The notes: generated by a model not told the origin, from the letters alone. A stretch of 64,000 nucleotides of DNA from Mesorhabditis belari (GCA_958450365.1 CAUEEP010000737.1:788501-852500), one strand, 5' to 3'; positions 24,501 through 59,771 are shown, counted from the first letter of the stretch. Program-made: numbers and translations.

Positions 24501-26188
24501 AGTGAATAACGGCATGGTCGGCTTCCTCTTTCGAACATCATCACTCACGATCAGGCGTGGATTTTCTATGGTGGTCAGTGTTACAACGGCAGTGGTTGAA
24601 GAAATGCTAAGTAGGGAAAACGGTGCCAAAACGGAACATCCACAGAAAGAAGCGATTGTTGTGTGTTGATGTTCGACAGGCGTCCCTTCCGGGAATTTCT
24701 CAAACCGAGGCAAAATTTTAACACCGATTTTATCTACATCATATGCAAAAGTGGAACAAAATTCGGGAGATTGCTCTATGGAAACAAATGAAAAGTTCCC
24801 GTTTTCGTTCTTCAGGATGGCGCAAGCTGCCATAAAGCAGAAAGATCGGATTGATTTTGTGAAGAACAACCTACACTGGAATATTCTTCTCATCCACTAC
24901 ATTCTCTAGACATTTTCCCTTCAGACTATCCCTTGTTCTTGTCGCAACGATTTCTCACGTTGTAAAAGTACAAAGATGAGAGCGAACTCGAGGGACGGAT
25001 TCAACGACTATTTTCGCTCGCACTCGCTTGGGTTTTACGAACGAATTCTTGGGATTGGCATGCTACCCAAGCGTTAGAGAAAAGTTATAGATTCATCTGG
25101 AAAATATATCATTTGATTCTTCGTTGTTTCTATGGTTTGAAAATAAATGACATTCAAAATCTCTGGGTTTTTATGGGACAACTTAATATTCCACTAGAGT
25201 TGTGAGGAAAATCTCCATTGGTCCATTCATATTCGTTTCAAAATTTGCTTGGAACAGAAAAGGCTGGTCAGACAAGCTTAAACCAGACCAGGATCATTTT
25301 ATATGCACAAGAGCTTTGGCCTGACCTACTAAGCCAGGGACGATCAGTTTAGCCACAGCTTACGGCCTGTAGGACCAGCCGTGAATCGTATTAGGTTGAC
25401 AAGAAAGTTTGTAGAAAAATTTAGGACAATTTTTTCTTAAAAGCTAAGCATTTATTGATTTAAGCTAATCGCCATTTATCGGGCAAAGCGATGATTTCTT
25501 TCTCCCAAAAATTCTGGCTGTAAGTGTCGTACTTTCAGGCAGTAATCCCCAGTAAAATTTTCTGATTCATTAGCTTCTTCAGATCGAGTTCTGGCTTCGG
25601 CTAAGGTTTTGCTTTTTCCCCGAATGCAACTCATTGCTTGTGTCTTCGATAGTTGAAATATAATACCCAATTTTCTTGTCAACCTAATAGAAGTTAAGTA
25701 TTGTATGTAAAACTCTTACTATCCTGTCCAGTGCTCAATTTATTCACAATTCTTACTTTCAAAGACTCACCCCTTCAACGATAATAGCTCTTTCGAGTGG
25801 TGGAGAGCTCGCATAGCATTTGATGAAAGAAGAGAAAACTTGTGTTCCTCTTTGTGAATCCAAATCGTATAGTAAAGTAAGACATCGGAAAGCTGCCTGG
25901 AAGCTACAGTAAGCTTTAAAATTCTAGAACTAAATTTGAATCCTCTCTCACCTTTAGATTTTCCAATGTTAGCGGAATTCTTGCCAACAATTGTTGAGTA
26001 GCGGCCGAGAGGAGAGCGGTACTTGGCGGTAAAATCGCGCCTGATAGCGATCGATTCTAAAGTTTGAGTTTATCGTAATCAGAATTTTGAATGTATCCAT
26101 CTTTTCGAAAATTTCCCATTAAACTCACAACAACAGTTTGAATGACATTTCGAAACGCTTGTGTTGTTTCATCTTCATGAACAACCAT
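3996..26188 (-). CDS. IBTK-like RCC1-repeat, tandem-BTB protein
   Basis: Family role: IBTK proteins pair RCC1-type repeats with two BTB domains and are reported CUL3 ubiquitin-ligase adaptors. The model starts at ATG 26188-26186. Twenty-six exons down to 12072 keep splice phase throughout. They encode about 971 residues: helical N-terminus (1-145), RCC1-like repeats (about 150-330), a second propeller-like part (about 330-555), BTB1 (about 557-645), BTB2 plus BACK-like helices (about 690-880) and a C-terminal extension. Four or five further exons carry a basic patch, a PW-containing stretch and a conserved C-terminal helix, to a provisional stop at 3998-3996. Similarity to IBTK is best at VAAGEGYSLFLTRKS, SLSVSPDGENAIF and ISLHDSLMAIMQEEQQLQ. 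One phase-2 exon between 10506 and 11067 was not found, and a GC donor is needed at 12071-12070. The ankyrin repeats of vertebrate IBTK are not recognisable. Confidence 0.78.
4343..4452. repeat. 25-bp repeat (GGGATTGATGCTGTCAGGGT...)
   Basis: Four tandem units; single copies at 3639 and 4611 show the motif belongs to a duplicated longer segment (GGGGGAATARTGGGATTGAT). Confidence 0.88.
4660..5230 (-). mobile_element. Non-LTR retrotransposon 3' remnant (reverse transcriptase tail)
   Basis: GC-richer than its surroundings. Minus-strand frames, with shifts, give TTHRALERNLLGYNRK, VEVIERKRLRWAG, ARRTDDRWT, PIERPATRW and ARDREMWKQV, the typical end of an animal non-LTR reverse transcriptase protein. 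A roughly 30-bp block (GAAGAACAGACCACAGATGG type) is present in three tandem copies. It is 5'-truncated, runs into ATTGA microsatellite at 5231 and ends at ATTACAATTACA at about 4670. Confidence 0.65.
6040..6608. repeat. Dispersed repeat copy with an expanded GTTGGCGATC array
   Basis: Flanks (TTCCAGAAAGGTTTTGTTTC at the left; TTCTTTTCGTCTCAACCTGC at the right) match the dispersed repeat at 11343-11585. About 340 bases of 18-bp TTGGCGATCGTTGGCGAG and 8-bp TTGGCGAG units (6160-6502) replace a single unit there. The right flank ends at the mariner-like element at 6612. Open frames across the array are repeat artefacts. Confidence 0.8.
6612..7131. mobile_element. Non-autonomous mariner-like element (520 bp)
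   Basis: Ends TTGGGTTGGGGACTATGACT and its near-complement at 7099-7131 share about 30 bases, including GGCGCC. TA lies on both sides. No recognisable transposase inside. Confidence 0.7.
7140..7570. repeat. Second copy of the dispersed repeat
   Basis: 7160-7390 matches 11205-11460 (CCAATCCTAGCGCTGGGAAG, TGGAATGATGGTTGTACAAT). 7417-7565 matches 5860-6010 (TTAACTTTTAACTTTTCTGA, ACAAAACCCTACTGTTGATT). The repeat family is therefore duplicated locally. Confidence 0.7.
8681..8752 (-). pseudogene. tRNA-Leu(TAA)-like pseudogene
   Basis: Minus strand has a Leu/Ser-type D-arm (TAGCCGAGTGGCTAAGAGC), a loop TTTAATA with anticodon TAA, and a strong T-arm (CGTGGGTTCAAGTCCACG). The acceptor stem does not pair and the long variable arm is short, so it is likely dead. 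It sits beside an inverted repeat of GGGAACCTTCCCAA at 8339-8361 and 8609-8636. A second A-box-like motif (TAGCCTAGTGGTTAGCGTG) lies at about 8567. Confidence 0.5.
9411..10203. mobile_element. Expanded family-B-related element with internal arrays (about 793 bp)
   Basis: Ends TACCGTATTCTCTTTAATAG and ACTATTAGAGAGAATACGGTA match the reverse complement of the 32223 element, including a shared TTGCGG..AGG.GGGTTGAA.AAAATAGTAGTG segment. Between them are an 18-bp CTCTAATAGTAGTGCA array (9420-9690) and about 430 bases of other sequence with a GTCTTACTTTGA repeat (10005-10090). It lies in the long IBTK-like intron region. Confidence 0.55.
10783..10905. repeat. 18-bp minisatellite (GAGCTGAGCCTGAGCAAY)
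   Basis: About six and a half units. A related GCCTGGGCCAG cluster precedes it at 10680-10735. Confidence 0.9.
11190..11585. repeat. Third copy of the dispersed repeat, unexpanded
   Basis: Has one GTTGGCGATCGTTTCTGCTC unit at 11463, where the 6040 copy has an array. It lies between IBTK-like exons at 11181 and 11609. Confidence 0.75.
11813..11970. repeat. 13-bp minisatellite (CTCCAGGCTAGAG, about 12 copies)
   Basis: Nearly perfect array, one G-to-T variant at 11943. Lies in the intron after the GC donor of the IBTK-like gene. Confidence 0.92.
12514..12622. repeat. CTGT microsatellite
   Basis: TCTG repeats with occasional CCTG and TTTG, arranged as two similar 56-base halves. Confidence 0.92.
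12731..12800 (-). pseudogene. tRNA-like/SINE copy, GGCGCAGT family (1)
   Basis: Minus strand GTGGCGCAGTCGGGAGCAC acts as an A box, and GATCCGGGTCC is a weak B-box remnant. Shares its A-box half with the copies at 34150-34215 and 45694-45768. Lies in an intron of the IBTK-like gene. Confidence 0.4.
13171..13402. mobile_element. Fold-back MITE with 70-bp arms
   Basis: Arms 13171-13240 and 13325-13402 are inverted copies (ACTGGACAATGAAATATGAT ... TTTCGCGCG ... CCCTTGTCTTT). They differ by one 8-base insertion and a few substitutions. TA lies at both ends. Confidence 0.75.
13919..14200. repeat. 12-bp minisatellite (CTTGATCTAGGC/T/A)
   Basis: About 23 diverged units. Because 12 is a multiple of three, it makes an apparent Leu/Asp/Gly-rich reading frame, which I reject as a gene. 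Confidence 0.92.
14755..14905. repeat. Repeat of GGAACCGTATTGGATCAAAATA
   Basis: Short and long units of ACCGTATTGGA with or without TCAAAATAGGA. Confidence 0.85.
15084..15848. mobile_element. MITE with internal minisatellite (765 bp)
   Basis: Inverted ends TACCGTAAAAATTCTAATAG and the complement of CTATTAGAATTTTTACAGTA, TA-flanked; GAAGACCA follows at both ends. The middle (15300-15650) is an 18-bp array of GGTACCGATTTGGTTCAA and AGAATCAATTTGGTTCAA variants. In an IBTK-like intron. Confidence 0.65.
16772..16985. mobile_element. Family-A MITE, diverged copy
   Basis: Retains GACACCGTAGTCTAACTTTG, the ACGAGTTTTTCTCG stem and the GCTATTTTTTTGATACC hairpin. The outer ends are lost. Intron of the IBTK-like gene. 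Confidence 0.65.
16975..17075. repeat. AGTAGCTTGGCTAC repeat
   Basis: Alternating CTACAGTAGCTACAGTAGCTTGG units forming short palindromes. Confidence 0.8.
18130..18430. repeat. Imperfect inverted repeat in IBTK-like intron
   Basis: TTCTTCAAAAGAAACCCATTTTGGTGTCAA near 18190 is mirrored by CACACCAAAATGGGTTACTTTTGAAGAA near 18415, and ACAACTTTTCC/GTAGAAAATC segments also pair. A decayed fold-back element is likely. Confidence 0.5.
18893..19563. repeat. Minisatellite of TACATACTG units with 20-bp higher-order repeat
   Basis: Starts as a simple 9-bp array (ACATACTGT, 18902-18990), then becomes a 20-bp repeat GTACATACTGTACATACTGT (9+11) to 19560. A few units have CCGTAC in place of CTGTAC. All six frames stay open, so long Tyr/Cys-rich frames here are not genes. 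Intron of the IBTK-like gene. Confidence 0.95.
20227..20674. mobile_element. Composite fold-back element with nested inverted repeats
   Basis: Outer ends GGGGTAGGCTACTTTGCGCC and the complement of GGCGGAAATTAGCCTACCCC. Inside, a direct second copy of the left arm begins at 20451 and pairs with an inverted copy from about 20560 (ATGATTTTGGTTTCATTTTG). Intron of the IBTK-like gene. Confidence 0.65.
21035..21138. repeat. GTTAAATGCTA/GTTAAATATCTA repeat
   Basis: Alternating 11- and 12-base units, next to the tRNA-Ala gene. Confidence 0.85.
21239..21310 (-). tRNA. tRNA-Ala (anticodon CGC)
   Basis: Complete cloverleaf on the minus strand. The 7-bp acceptor stem is GGGGGTA with TACCTCC (one G-U), followed by discriminator A. 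The D-arm begins TAGCTCAGGGGTAGAGC. The anticodon stem-loop is CTCGC-TTCGCAT-GCGAG, giving CGC. The T-arm is CTGGGGTTCAATTCCCCA-like. A TTTTT run about 10 bases downstream would terminate Pol III. It lies inside an intron of the IBTK-like gene, on the same strand. It looks functional. Confidence 0.93.
22494..22728. mobile_element. Fold-back MITE (235 bp)
   Basis: Arms TTCAGAGAGCCTAGATTGGC... and ...GTCAATCTAGGCCCTCTGAA are about 40-base inverted copies, with a 9-base insertion in one arm. Confidence 0.6.
23128..23362. repeat. 12-bp minisatellite (GTCTACAATCTA, about 20 copies)
   Basis: Uniform first 14 units, then a GTCTACAATATA and GTCCACAATATA tail: variants cluster at one end. Confidence 0.93.
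23931..25186 (+). mobile_element. mariner-family transposon with decayed transposase (1.26 kb)
   Basis: Inverted ends (TTAAATTGTCCCAAAAAAACC at the left; the complement of GGTTTTTATGGGACAACTTAA at the right) extend about 30 bases. TA lies on both sides (23929-23930, 25187-25188). Inside, about 24150-24480 encodes a mariner helix-turn-helix (AAREINQFYGKRIVGT, EWFHKFETGH, then GSGRPRKVD). Frameshifts and stops break the rest, but a C-terminal ending near GMLPKR...KVIDSSGKYI is still visible. Inserted in an intron of the IBTK-like gene, antisense. Not active as it stands. Confidence 0.85.
25391..25687. mobile_element. Mariner-like MITE (297 bp)
   Basis: Inverted ends TTAGGTTGACAAGAAA and TTTCTTGTCAACCTAA-like, with TA duplicated on each side. 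No transposase remains that I recognise. Same intron as the larger mariner. Confidence 0.7.
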
Positions 26189-26209
26189 TACATAATATCT
26201 AGGAGTTCT
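26189..26209 (-). promoter_or_regulatory. Candidate trans-splice acceptor upstream of the IBTK-like gene
   Basis: Minus strand reads ATTATTTAG at about 26208-26209, then 19 bases to the ATG. The open frame continues back to this acceptor, so the first exon could instead be internal. I see no upstream coding exon between here and the WDFY3 stop at 27494. Confidence 0.4.
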
Positions 26210-26261
26210 AAATAATGATTTCTTTACATTTTATAATAGATAAAGATCTATAGAAAACAAT

Positions 26262-26530
26262 CTATAGATCTATAGATCTATAGCTTTGGATCTATAGCTT
26301 TGGATCTATAGCTTTGGATCTATAGCTTTGGATCTATAGCTTTGGATTTATAGCTTTGGATCTATAGCTTTGGATCTATAGCTTTCGATCTATAGCTTTA
26401 GATCTATAGCTTTGGATCTATAGCTTTGGATCTATAGCTTTGGATCTAGAGCTTTAGATCTAGAGCTTTGGATCTATAGCTTTGGATCTATAGCTTTGGA
26501 TCTATAGCTTTCGATCTATAGATCTAGATC
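26262..26530. repeat. 14-bp minisatellite (GGATCTATAGCTTT, about 18 copies)
   Basis: Bounded on both sides by ATCTATAGATCTA palindromes. Directly upstream of the first exon of the IBTK-like gene. Confidence 0.93.
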
Positions 26531-27246
26531 TAAAGCTACAGTAAGCTTTGAAATTTCAGAATAAAAAATTTAAACTTTAATCGTTATTCTATCGTTATCG
26601 AAAAGCCATTTTCTTGGATTCTTAGCTATTTTGAATGTTTTAAAATGACTTTATTTTATGATCTTTCTCTCATAATCCTTTTCAATCTTTTACAATAATA
26701 AAAAGCCCAATTATTGACAGCTATTTTTGATAGCTATAATACAGTAAGTTGTCACTTTTTTTTGTCACTTTTGCTAAAGGAATTGTTCAAATGTTTTCTC
26801 AAAAAAAAAATATTCACCCAAATGAAAGGAGACATTTTTGTATAAGATTTACATTTTAATTTTTAACATTTTATTGCGAAGAGTACAGAAAAAAAATACT
26901 ATAACGGAGATGAAAGAAAAAAGCTCGTATTATTTGGTATGTAGAGAAATGCGTGAAAGTGGATCCTACCGTAAAGACTAGTGCAAAAACTCTACAGCAA
27001 AAAACAAAAAAAAAACGGAAACCCAAAAACTAGTGAATCTCATATCACAAATTGGAGAAATAACAATAGAATAGTAAAAGAAAAGATATTCAGTATACGG
27101 TAATAACTAAAAGTGAAAGATATTCAGTCTAGGGTTACGGTAATTTCTATAAGATAATTTCAGTCTAAAATCTTAGCCCTAGGACTACTCAAAGTGTTCA
27201 AGCCAAGAGCTTTCCTTTAAAAGCAAAATCTTCGGCCGCGTCAACA

Positions 27247-27326
27247 AGCCCCTTTAGTCTATTGGCAAAGCTCTCGGCTGTGGGTCGCTCGACAGGTGAA
27301 GGGTTCGATCGCGGTCTCGAACGTTT
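27247..27326 (+). pseudogene. tRNA-like sequence downstream of WDFY3
   Basis: CCCCTTTAGTCTATTGGCAA resembles an A box, GAAGGGTTCGATC a B box, and a TTTTTC run follows. No convincing acceptor stem. Confidence 0.4.
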
Positions 27327-27493
27327 TTCTTTCAAAATTTTTTAAACATTTTAAAATCTTTGCATAAGCCCATTACACGGAATGTCAAAATATCAAAGAA
27401 TAATGTTAGATCACTAAAAGTTATGCAAATTTTGCGTTGTTAAAGCTTGAAGAGGAATGAAAAGAACAAATTTTACAAATAATATTTTTTGGT

Positions 27494-55314
<27,821 letters not shown>

Positions 55315-55336
55315 GATTATTATCTTTTTTTTTTCT
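55315..55336 (-). promoter_or_regulatory. Candidate spliced-leader trans-splice acceptor upstream of WDFY3
   Basis: Reading the minus strand, an AT-rich tract ends in TATTTTTAG at 55335-55336, 21 bases before the ATG. No in-frame upstream exon is visible. In nematodes this arrangement is typical of a spliced-leader acceptor. It could instead be the acceptor of a 5' UTR intron. Confidence 0.45.
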
Positions 55337-55568
55337 AAAAATATTTTTATTATACTAATTTTAATACATTTTAACCCTATAATTTAGCTTTTTTTTCTAT
55401 CAAATTTGGTATTTTTGAAAAACTTTCTCATCGTCAATAAAGTACAGAAAAGTAGGGTTGAAGGGAAAACATTTTTTTTTTTTACATAAAGCCAGTAATT
55501 TTTAAGTAATTGTTAAATAATTGTTAAGTAATTAGAAAAATTTGTATAGAAAATTAGCATAAAACTTG

Positions 55569-55886
55569 GGGCGTGGGACAAATGCGACCTTTTTTTGCGC
55601 ACCTGGACATTTGCGCACCTTTTTTTTGCTGGAAAAGGCTTTAGGCAAGGCCGTAGAGCTTCGAAAATATTTCCATATAAGGGAATCGCATGCGTAGATT
55701 CCGAATCTCGACAAATTTGACGTGTCAGCGAGGTCTGATTTGTCAAAATTCTGAATCTACGCATACGATTCCCTCCTATGAAAACATTTTTGAAGCTCTA
55801 CGACCTTTCCTAAGGCCTTTTCCAGCAAAAAAGGTGCGCAAATGTCCAGGTGCGCAAAAAAGATCGCATTTGTTCTACCCCCTAAA
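55569..55886. mobile_element. Fold-back element upstream of WDFY3 (about 318 bp)
   Basis: Arms of about 120 bases: GGGACAAATGCGACCTTTTT...GCGCACCTGGACATTTGCGC on the left, inverted on the right, around a short spacer. Lies 0.25 kb upstream of the WDFY3 start. Confidence 0.65.
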
Positions 55887-57257
55887 ACTTGTTATCAATA
55901 AGTTCTTAACAGCTTTTAGCAATTTCAATTTGAATATTGAATATTTTCAACTCACCAATTTCTTTCAAAATCCACTAATCTTTTAGTCATCGCTCGAGAA
56001 TGTGGTTTAAGAAGACGATTTATTGATAAAATGATTTGTTGATCAAAAAGTTGATAACTAAATAAATAACTAAATGAAATTTGAAAGCATAGAATAAAAA
56101 TGAAAACAAGAATTCAATTTGGGAAAATTTTTAGAAACCTAGAAAAAACGATGAGTAATTCTTTACAAGAATTCGTTTAAAAAGAAACATTTTGTAATAG
56201 CGAACACTGGGAAAAACAAGATTTGGATTGCTCATTGATATATCGGTGGTTTGGAGGGGAAAAGGAAAGGAGAAGAAGAGAAAAGAAGAGAAGAGAAGAG
56301 AAGAGAGAGGACATCCCCCAAGGGGTCACAAAGGGCACCGAATAGGAAACCAAACAAGGAGAACAGCTGAAGTATGTTCTTATTGTTACCAAAAACTGCT
56401 GTAGTAATCAAATTTGTTATAAAATTATAGCTAATCTTCGTAAAAGGGAGGTCGTTTCAGTGGTAAAATCTTCCAGGCCTGGTTCGCTGTCTTTGAACCG
56501 GCAGAGATCAGATCTGAACTTTCTTTGAAAACTCTCAGATTTCTCTTGTTCTCTAGTAAATTCTTTTACTAATATTCGCAATAATATCACTAATATCACT
56601 AATATCACTAATGTTTACTATTGTTTTGCCAATATTACTAATTTGTTCGTAAAATTGTTGTGTTGGAATATCTCTGGCTAAAAATAAAGAGAAGAGAAGA
56701 GAAGAGAGAAGTTTGCTCTATTGTTGTTGTTAATCTATTGTTTTTGTTTGTTAAAAAGACAGTAAATTGTTTTACTAATATCCTCTTTGATTCACATAAT
56801 TGTTTTTAGTAATCGCAGTTAGCATTATAAAAGCTTATGAGTAGGTTCAATATTTTGGGCGATTCGTGTCAGACACACAGAGGGGTCTTCCATAGTGAAG
56901 ACCATTCTAGAGGCCTATAGGGGTCTGGATTTGAAAGGAAAAGAAGAGAAAAGAAGAGAGAGAAAAGACAACGATGAAGCGGCTTGTAAGGAATGAAAGA
57001 GATGAAAGAGTCAAGGAGAAGAGGTGGCAAGATTGGAGAAAAGCGAGTGGACAAAGAAATAGCTCAAAGAAGTCAGAGTAGGGCAATGGATTACGTGCAT
57101 GAGAACAGAGCGAGACCAAAAGTCAAAAAAGAGTTAAGAAGAAGAAGTAGAAAGGGGAAGTAGTTTGAAATAGTCAAGTGAGTGAGCCAAAAAATAACTA
57201 GATTCTAAATAAGTAGAAGAGTTGGGCAAGTCCATTTGTGAGTTTAGAGCTGGGTCA

Positions 57258-57328
57258 GAGCTGTGATTCGAACTGATATCTCTGTGATTCGAATTGATAT
57301 CTCGCTGACCGACCAATGAGCTGCACGT
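57258..57328 (-). pseudogene. tRNA-like sequence with duplicated T-arm
   Basis: Minus strand: GCAGCTCATTGGTCGGTCAG as D-arm, then two tandem copies of a 20-base T-arm-like unit (ATATCARTTCGAATCACAG). Confidence 0.45.
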
Positions 57329-57879
57329 ATCCCAGGGTAAGGCCTTATGCCATGCTGTAGAGATATATAGAATAAAGAACAAAAGACTGTCAAAAGATCA
57401 GTCAACTAATTGGTAAATAGCCAAACATTTAGTGGCTAGTATCAGGGCTATTCTTGGGACAAAATTTCAGACAAGCAAAGCCATATTGTCCTAGTCTTGA
57501 CTTGATTTGAATGGGTCTATCTGACATCTGACATCAATCTGACATGGTCTAGCTTTTTAAAAAGCTATCTTTTTCAACTATTCATGAATTTTAGCTTGGC
57601 TTCGCTTTGTTTTTTTGCTTTTTTGTCGTAGGCTTTTGTAGGCTGCAGCCTGTAGGACCAGTTCTGGTTAAGTAACAAAAAAAGTAGTAGAAATATCTAA
57701 GTATCTAGATATCTAATAGTAATACTAAACATCTAAATAGTTAGAGAAAGAAAGGAAGTAAAAGTGAAGGTAAAATACTAGAGGAATTTCAAGAAGAGTC
57801 AAAAAAAAATATCTAGATACTAAGAAAGATAGAAAAAGAGAACAAGAGTAAAAGATGAAGTGGTTGAAAGAGAAAAATA

Positions 57880-58110
57880 ACTATCGAATAATAAAAGGAG
57901 AAAAGAGACCTAGATGATGACGTCATTTTTGGGGAGGAGTGAGGCCTGGGGGGCCCGGGCAAGGGGCCGGGAAGCGCCCCCTCCACACATCCACACACTA
58001 ATGAGGTTTCCCTCTCAACGATTTCCATTCTTCAGTCCTCTCTTTCCCATCACCAAAATGTGGTGGCCGTTCACTCGGTCATTCTCGCTAAAAATGGCCA
58101 GTGTGAAGAA
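57880..58110. promoter_or_regulatory. GC-rich block with a CRE palindrome
   Basis: TGACGTCA at 57918-57925 (full CREB/ATF site) is followed by about 100 GC-rich bases (GGGGGGCCCGGGCAAGGGGCC) and CCACACATCCACACAC, in an otherwise AT-rich stretch. A short open plus-strand frame here shows no family match. Could be a distal promoter or enhancer; pure inference. Confidence 0.35.
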
Positions 58111-58742
58111 TTTTTTTGATAGAAATGATAGAAACAATATTTCTATCACAAAAAAAATGATAGAAATTGAGTAAAAAAGTTCACAAATTTAGATTTCAAC
58201 AATTTCTACAAACAAACAAAAGCTCTAAATAAATCGTGTTACAGAATGAAAATGAAAATTTGCTTAAAGTCTGTCTTTCTGTCTGTCTTTTCACTTTCTA
58301 AATTTCATTTCCTTTTTTTTGATACTTTCAGAATTTCCGGAAGGAAAGTACAATCGATGAAGTGATTTTGATTTTTTTTCTTTTTCTCCGGAGGCGCTTC
58401 GCCCTCATTTGTTTACTATTCGAATTACAAGGTCCTAATGCTTGTGTTCTGCTGGAAAAGATAAAGAAATGCACCATTTCATTCATGATTTATGTTTGAT
58501 TGTAGATACAAATCATACGAATCATATTTTTATTCAATTTTTATCCAAATTTTTAATTCAATTCTCAATTTCTGCATAATCGTAGCTTGCTCCTGTAAAC
58601 TACATTCGATTACATTCGATGAAACACCGCCTAATACTATTACCGTAAATACTGTAATAGGCTGTAATTCTAGCCTAAGCCTAAGCCCACTAGAGTTAAA
58701 GAAGTCGATTTAATAGATATTAGAAGTTAAATGCTGGCAGAT

Positions 58743-58800
58743 ACCGTATTCCCTCTAATAGTAGTGCACCCTGATCCTCGTCTAAATTCGTCGAAATCCC
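58743..58800. mobile_element. Family-B MITE fragment, interrupted
   Basis: TACCGTATTCCCTCTAATAG then CACCCTGATCCTCGTC is the reverse complement of the family-B right end. It stops where the family-A element at 58801 begins. Confidence 0.65.
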
Positions 58801-59069
58801 ACCGTAAACACTGTAATAGTACCCCACCCCCCTCGTACAGTCGGGTAGTCGCAAAAGTTTTTTAGTATTTCATTTTTTTTTCAAAGCACCCGTACTTTCA
58901 AAAAATGCGTCTTTGGTATCAAAAAATAGTTGAAATTCAGGGCTATCTTTTGATACCTAAACGAGCATTGTAGCATAAATCAGTGTCGAGAAAAACTCGT
59001 TCAAAGCTAGACTACGCAACACTCCGCACCGTCATCATGGGGGTGGGGTACTATTACAGTATTTACGGT
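58801..59069. mobile_element. Family-A MITE, complete copy
   Basis: Ends ACCGTAAACACTGTAATAGT and the complement of ACTATTACAGTATTTACGGT, about 30 bp each. The inner hairpin reads TATCAAAAAATAG...CTATCTTTTGATACC. It interrupts a family-B fragment and is itself abutted by a mariner. Confidence 0.8.
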
Positions 59070-59070
59070 A

Positions 59071-59736
59071 GGTTATTCGGATATAAACGAGCGTTTTAAT
59101 AGTCGACAAAATTTACCTTAAAAACAGAAACAACAAAGTTTAATCCAAAATATATTCACCATTATTATTGATTGCTTCTTGCCATCTTTTGAGCAAAGAA
59201 TTGATGCCGCTCTTGAAAAACTCAGCCGGCTGTGATTCGAAAAACTTGGCGACATCGCCGCCAAGTTTTTCGCCAAGCCAGGCCGACATGGCGAATTTTG
59301 GACATCTTCACGGTTTTTGAATTTCTCATTGACCAAAAAGTTTTGAATCGACCGGAATCAATGGGTAATCTGAGGGAGCCAAATCGGGAGCATACGGCGA
59401 ATGTGGTAATCGGCATCGGCTTTCGGAAAATACATCATTCCCAAATGCTTTGACCAAATCTCGATGGGATTTCGCGACTTTTTTTTTGCCCAGTTTGAAG
59501 TAAGCAGACGTAAGCAAAGTAAAGTAAGCAGACGTAAGTAAAGTAAGCAGACACGAACTTGATATTCGAAGTCGGCCATTTAAAGCAAGAAAAAAGATCT
59601 TAAAAATCACAAATTATCCGTTTAAAAAGTTTCCAAATATGCGCAAAATAACGTACTTTTAAATACAGAAAGATATATTTTAAAAGCTTCTCTCACAACA
59701 AAAAGTTTAGCAACGCTTGTTTATATCCGAACAACC
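59071..59736 (-). mobile_element. Internally deleted mariner (666 bp)
   Basis: Inverted ends of about 28 bases (GGTTATTCGGATATAAACGA; right end complementary to AACGCTTGTTTATATCCGAA), with TA on both sides. Minus-strand coding remnant: HSPYAPDLAPSDYPLI (the mariner catalytic-domain hallmark) and SLLKRWQEAINNNGEYILD at the C-terminus. The N-terminal half is missing. Inserted exactly at the end of the MITE at 58801. Confidence 0.82.
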
Positions 59737-59771
59737 TAATAATATGCAATACACCTTGTCTTTATCAGTAC

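Larger units (their letters stand above)
17138..26188 (-). other. IBTK-like exons 1-16: helical N-terminus and RCC1-type propeller
   Basis: Exons: 26129-26188, 25952-26056, 25771-25896, 23712-23856, 23547-23653, 22787-22933, 22250-22312, 21877-21990, 21716-21830, 20824-20963, 19987-20089, 18762-18838, 17957-18082, 17750-17780, 17674-17714, 17138-17305. Exons 1-4 encode a Leu/Ala-rich helical stretch. RCC1 pieces: ILGMGKNTHYNLG, SHSLLLTSDGRVYAMGRCEG, VAAGEGYSLFLTRKSLYGCG and LNVAARLGLGKDAG. The exon 4/5 join is phase 1 and keeps frame. Exons 14 and 15 are tiny and their 35-base intron is suspiciously short, so that part may be wrong. The 1.9 kb intron 3 contains a mariner and a mariner-derived MITE; intron 11 contains the 670-base TACATACTG array. 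Confidence 0.78.
26189..27493. other. Intergenic region between WDFY3 and the IBTK-like gene
   Basis: It contains the WDFY3 3' end, a tRNA-like unit at about 27247-27326 (plus), and the 14-bp GGATCTATAGCTTT minisatellite at 26262-26530. An AATAAA on the minus strand at about 26868-26873 could serve as a WDFY3 polyadenylation signal. No further coding exon seen on either strand. Confidence 0.6.

Noticed and set aside
24366..24893. 175-residue minus-strand protein
   Set aside because: It is the antisense of the decayed mariner transposase.
57914..58174. 86-residue plus-strand protein starting in the GC-rich island
   Set aside because: No recognisable domain, and it runs into AT-rich sequence. 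The CRE-containing DNA is better explained as non-coding.
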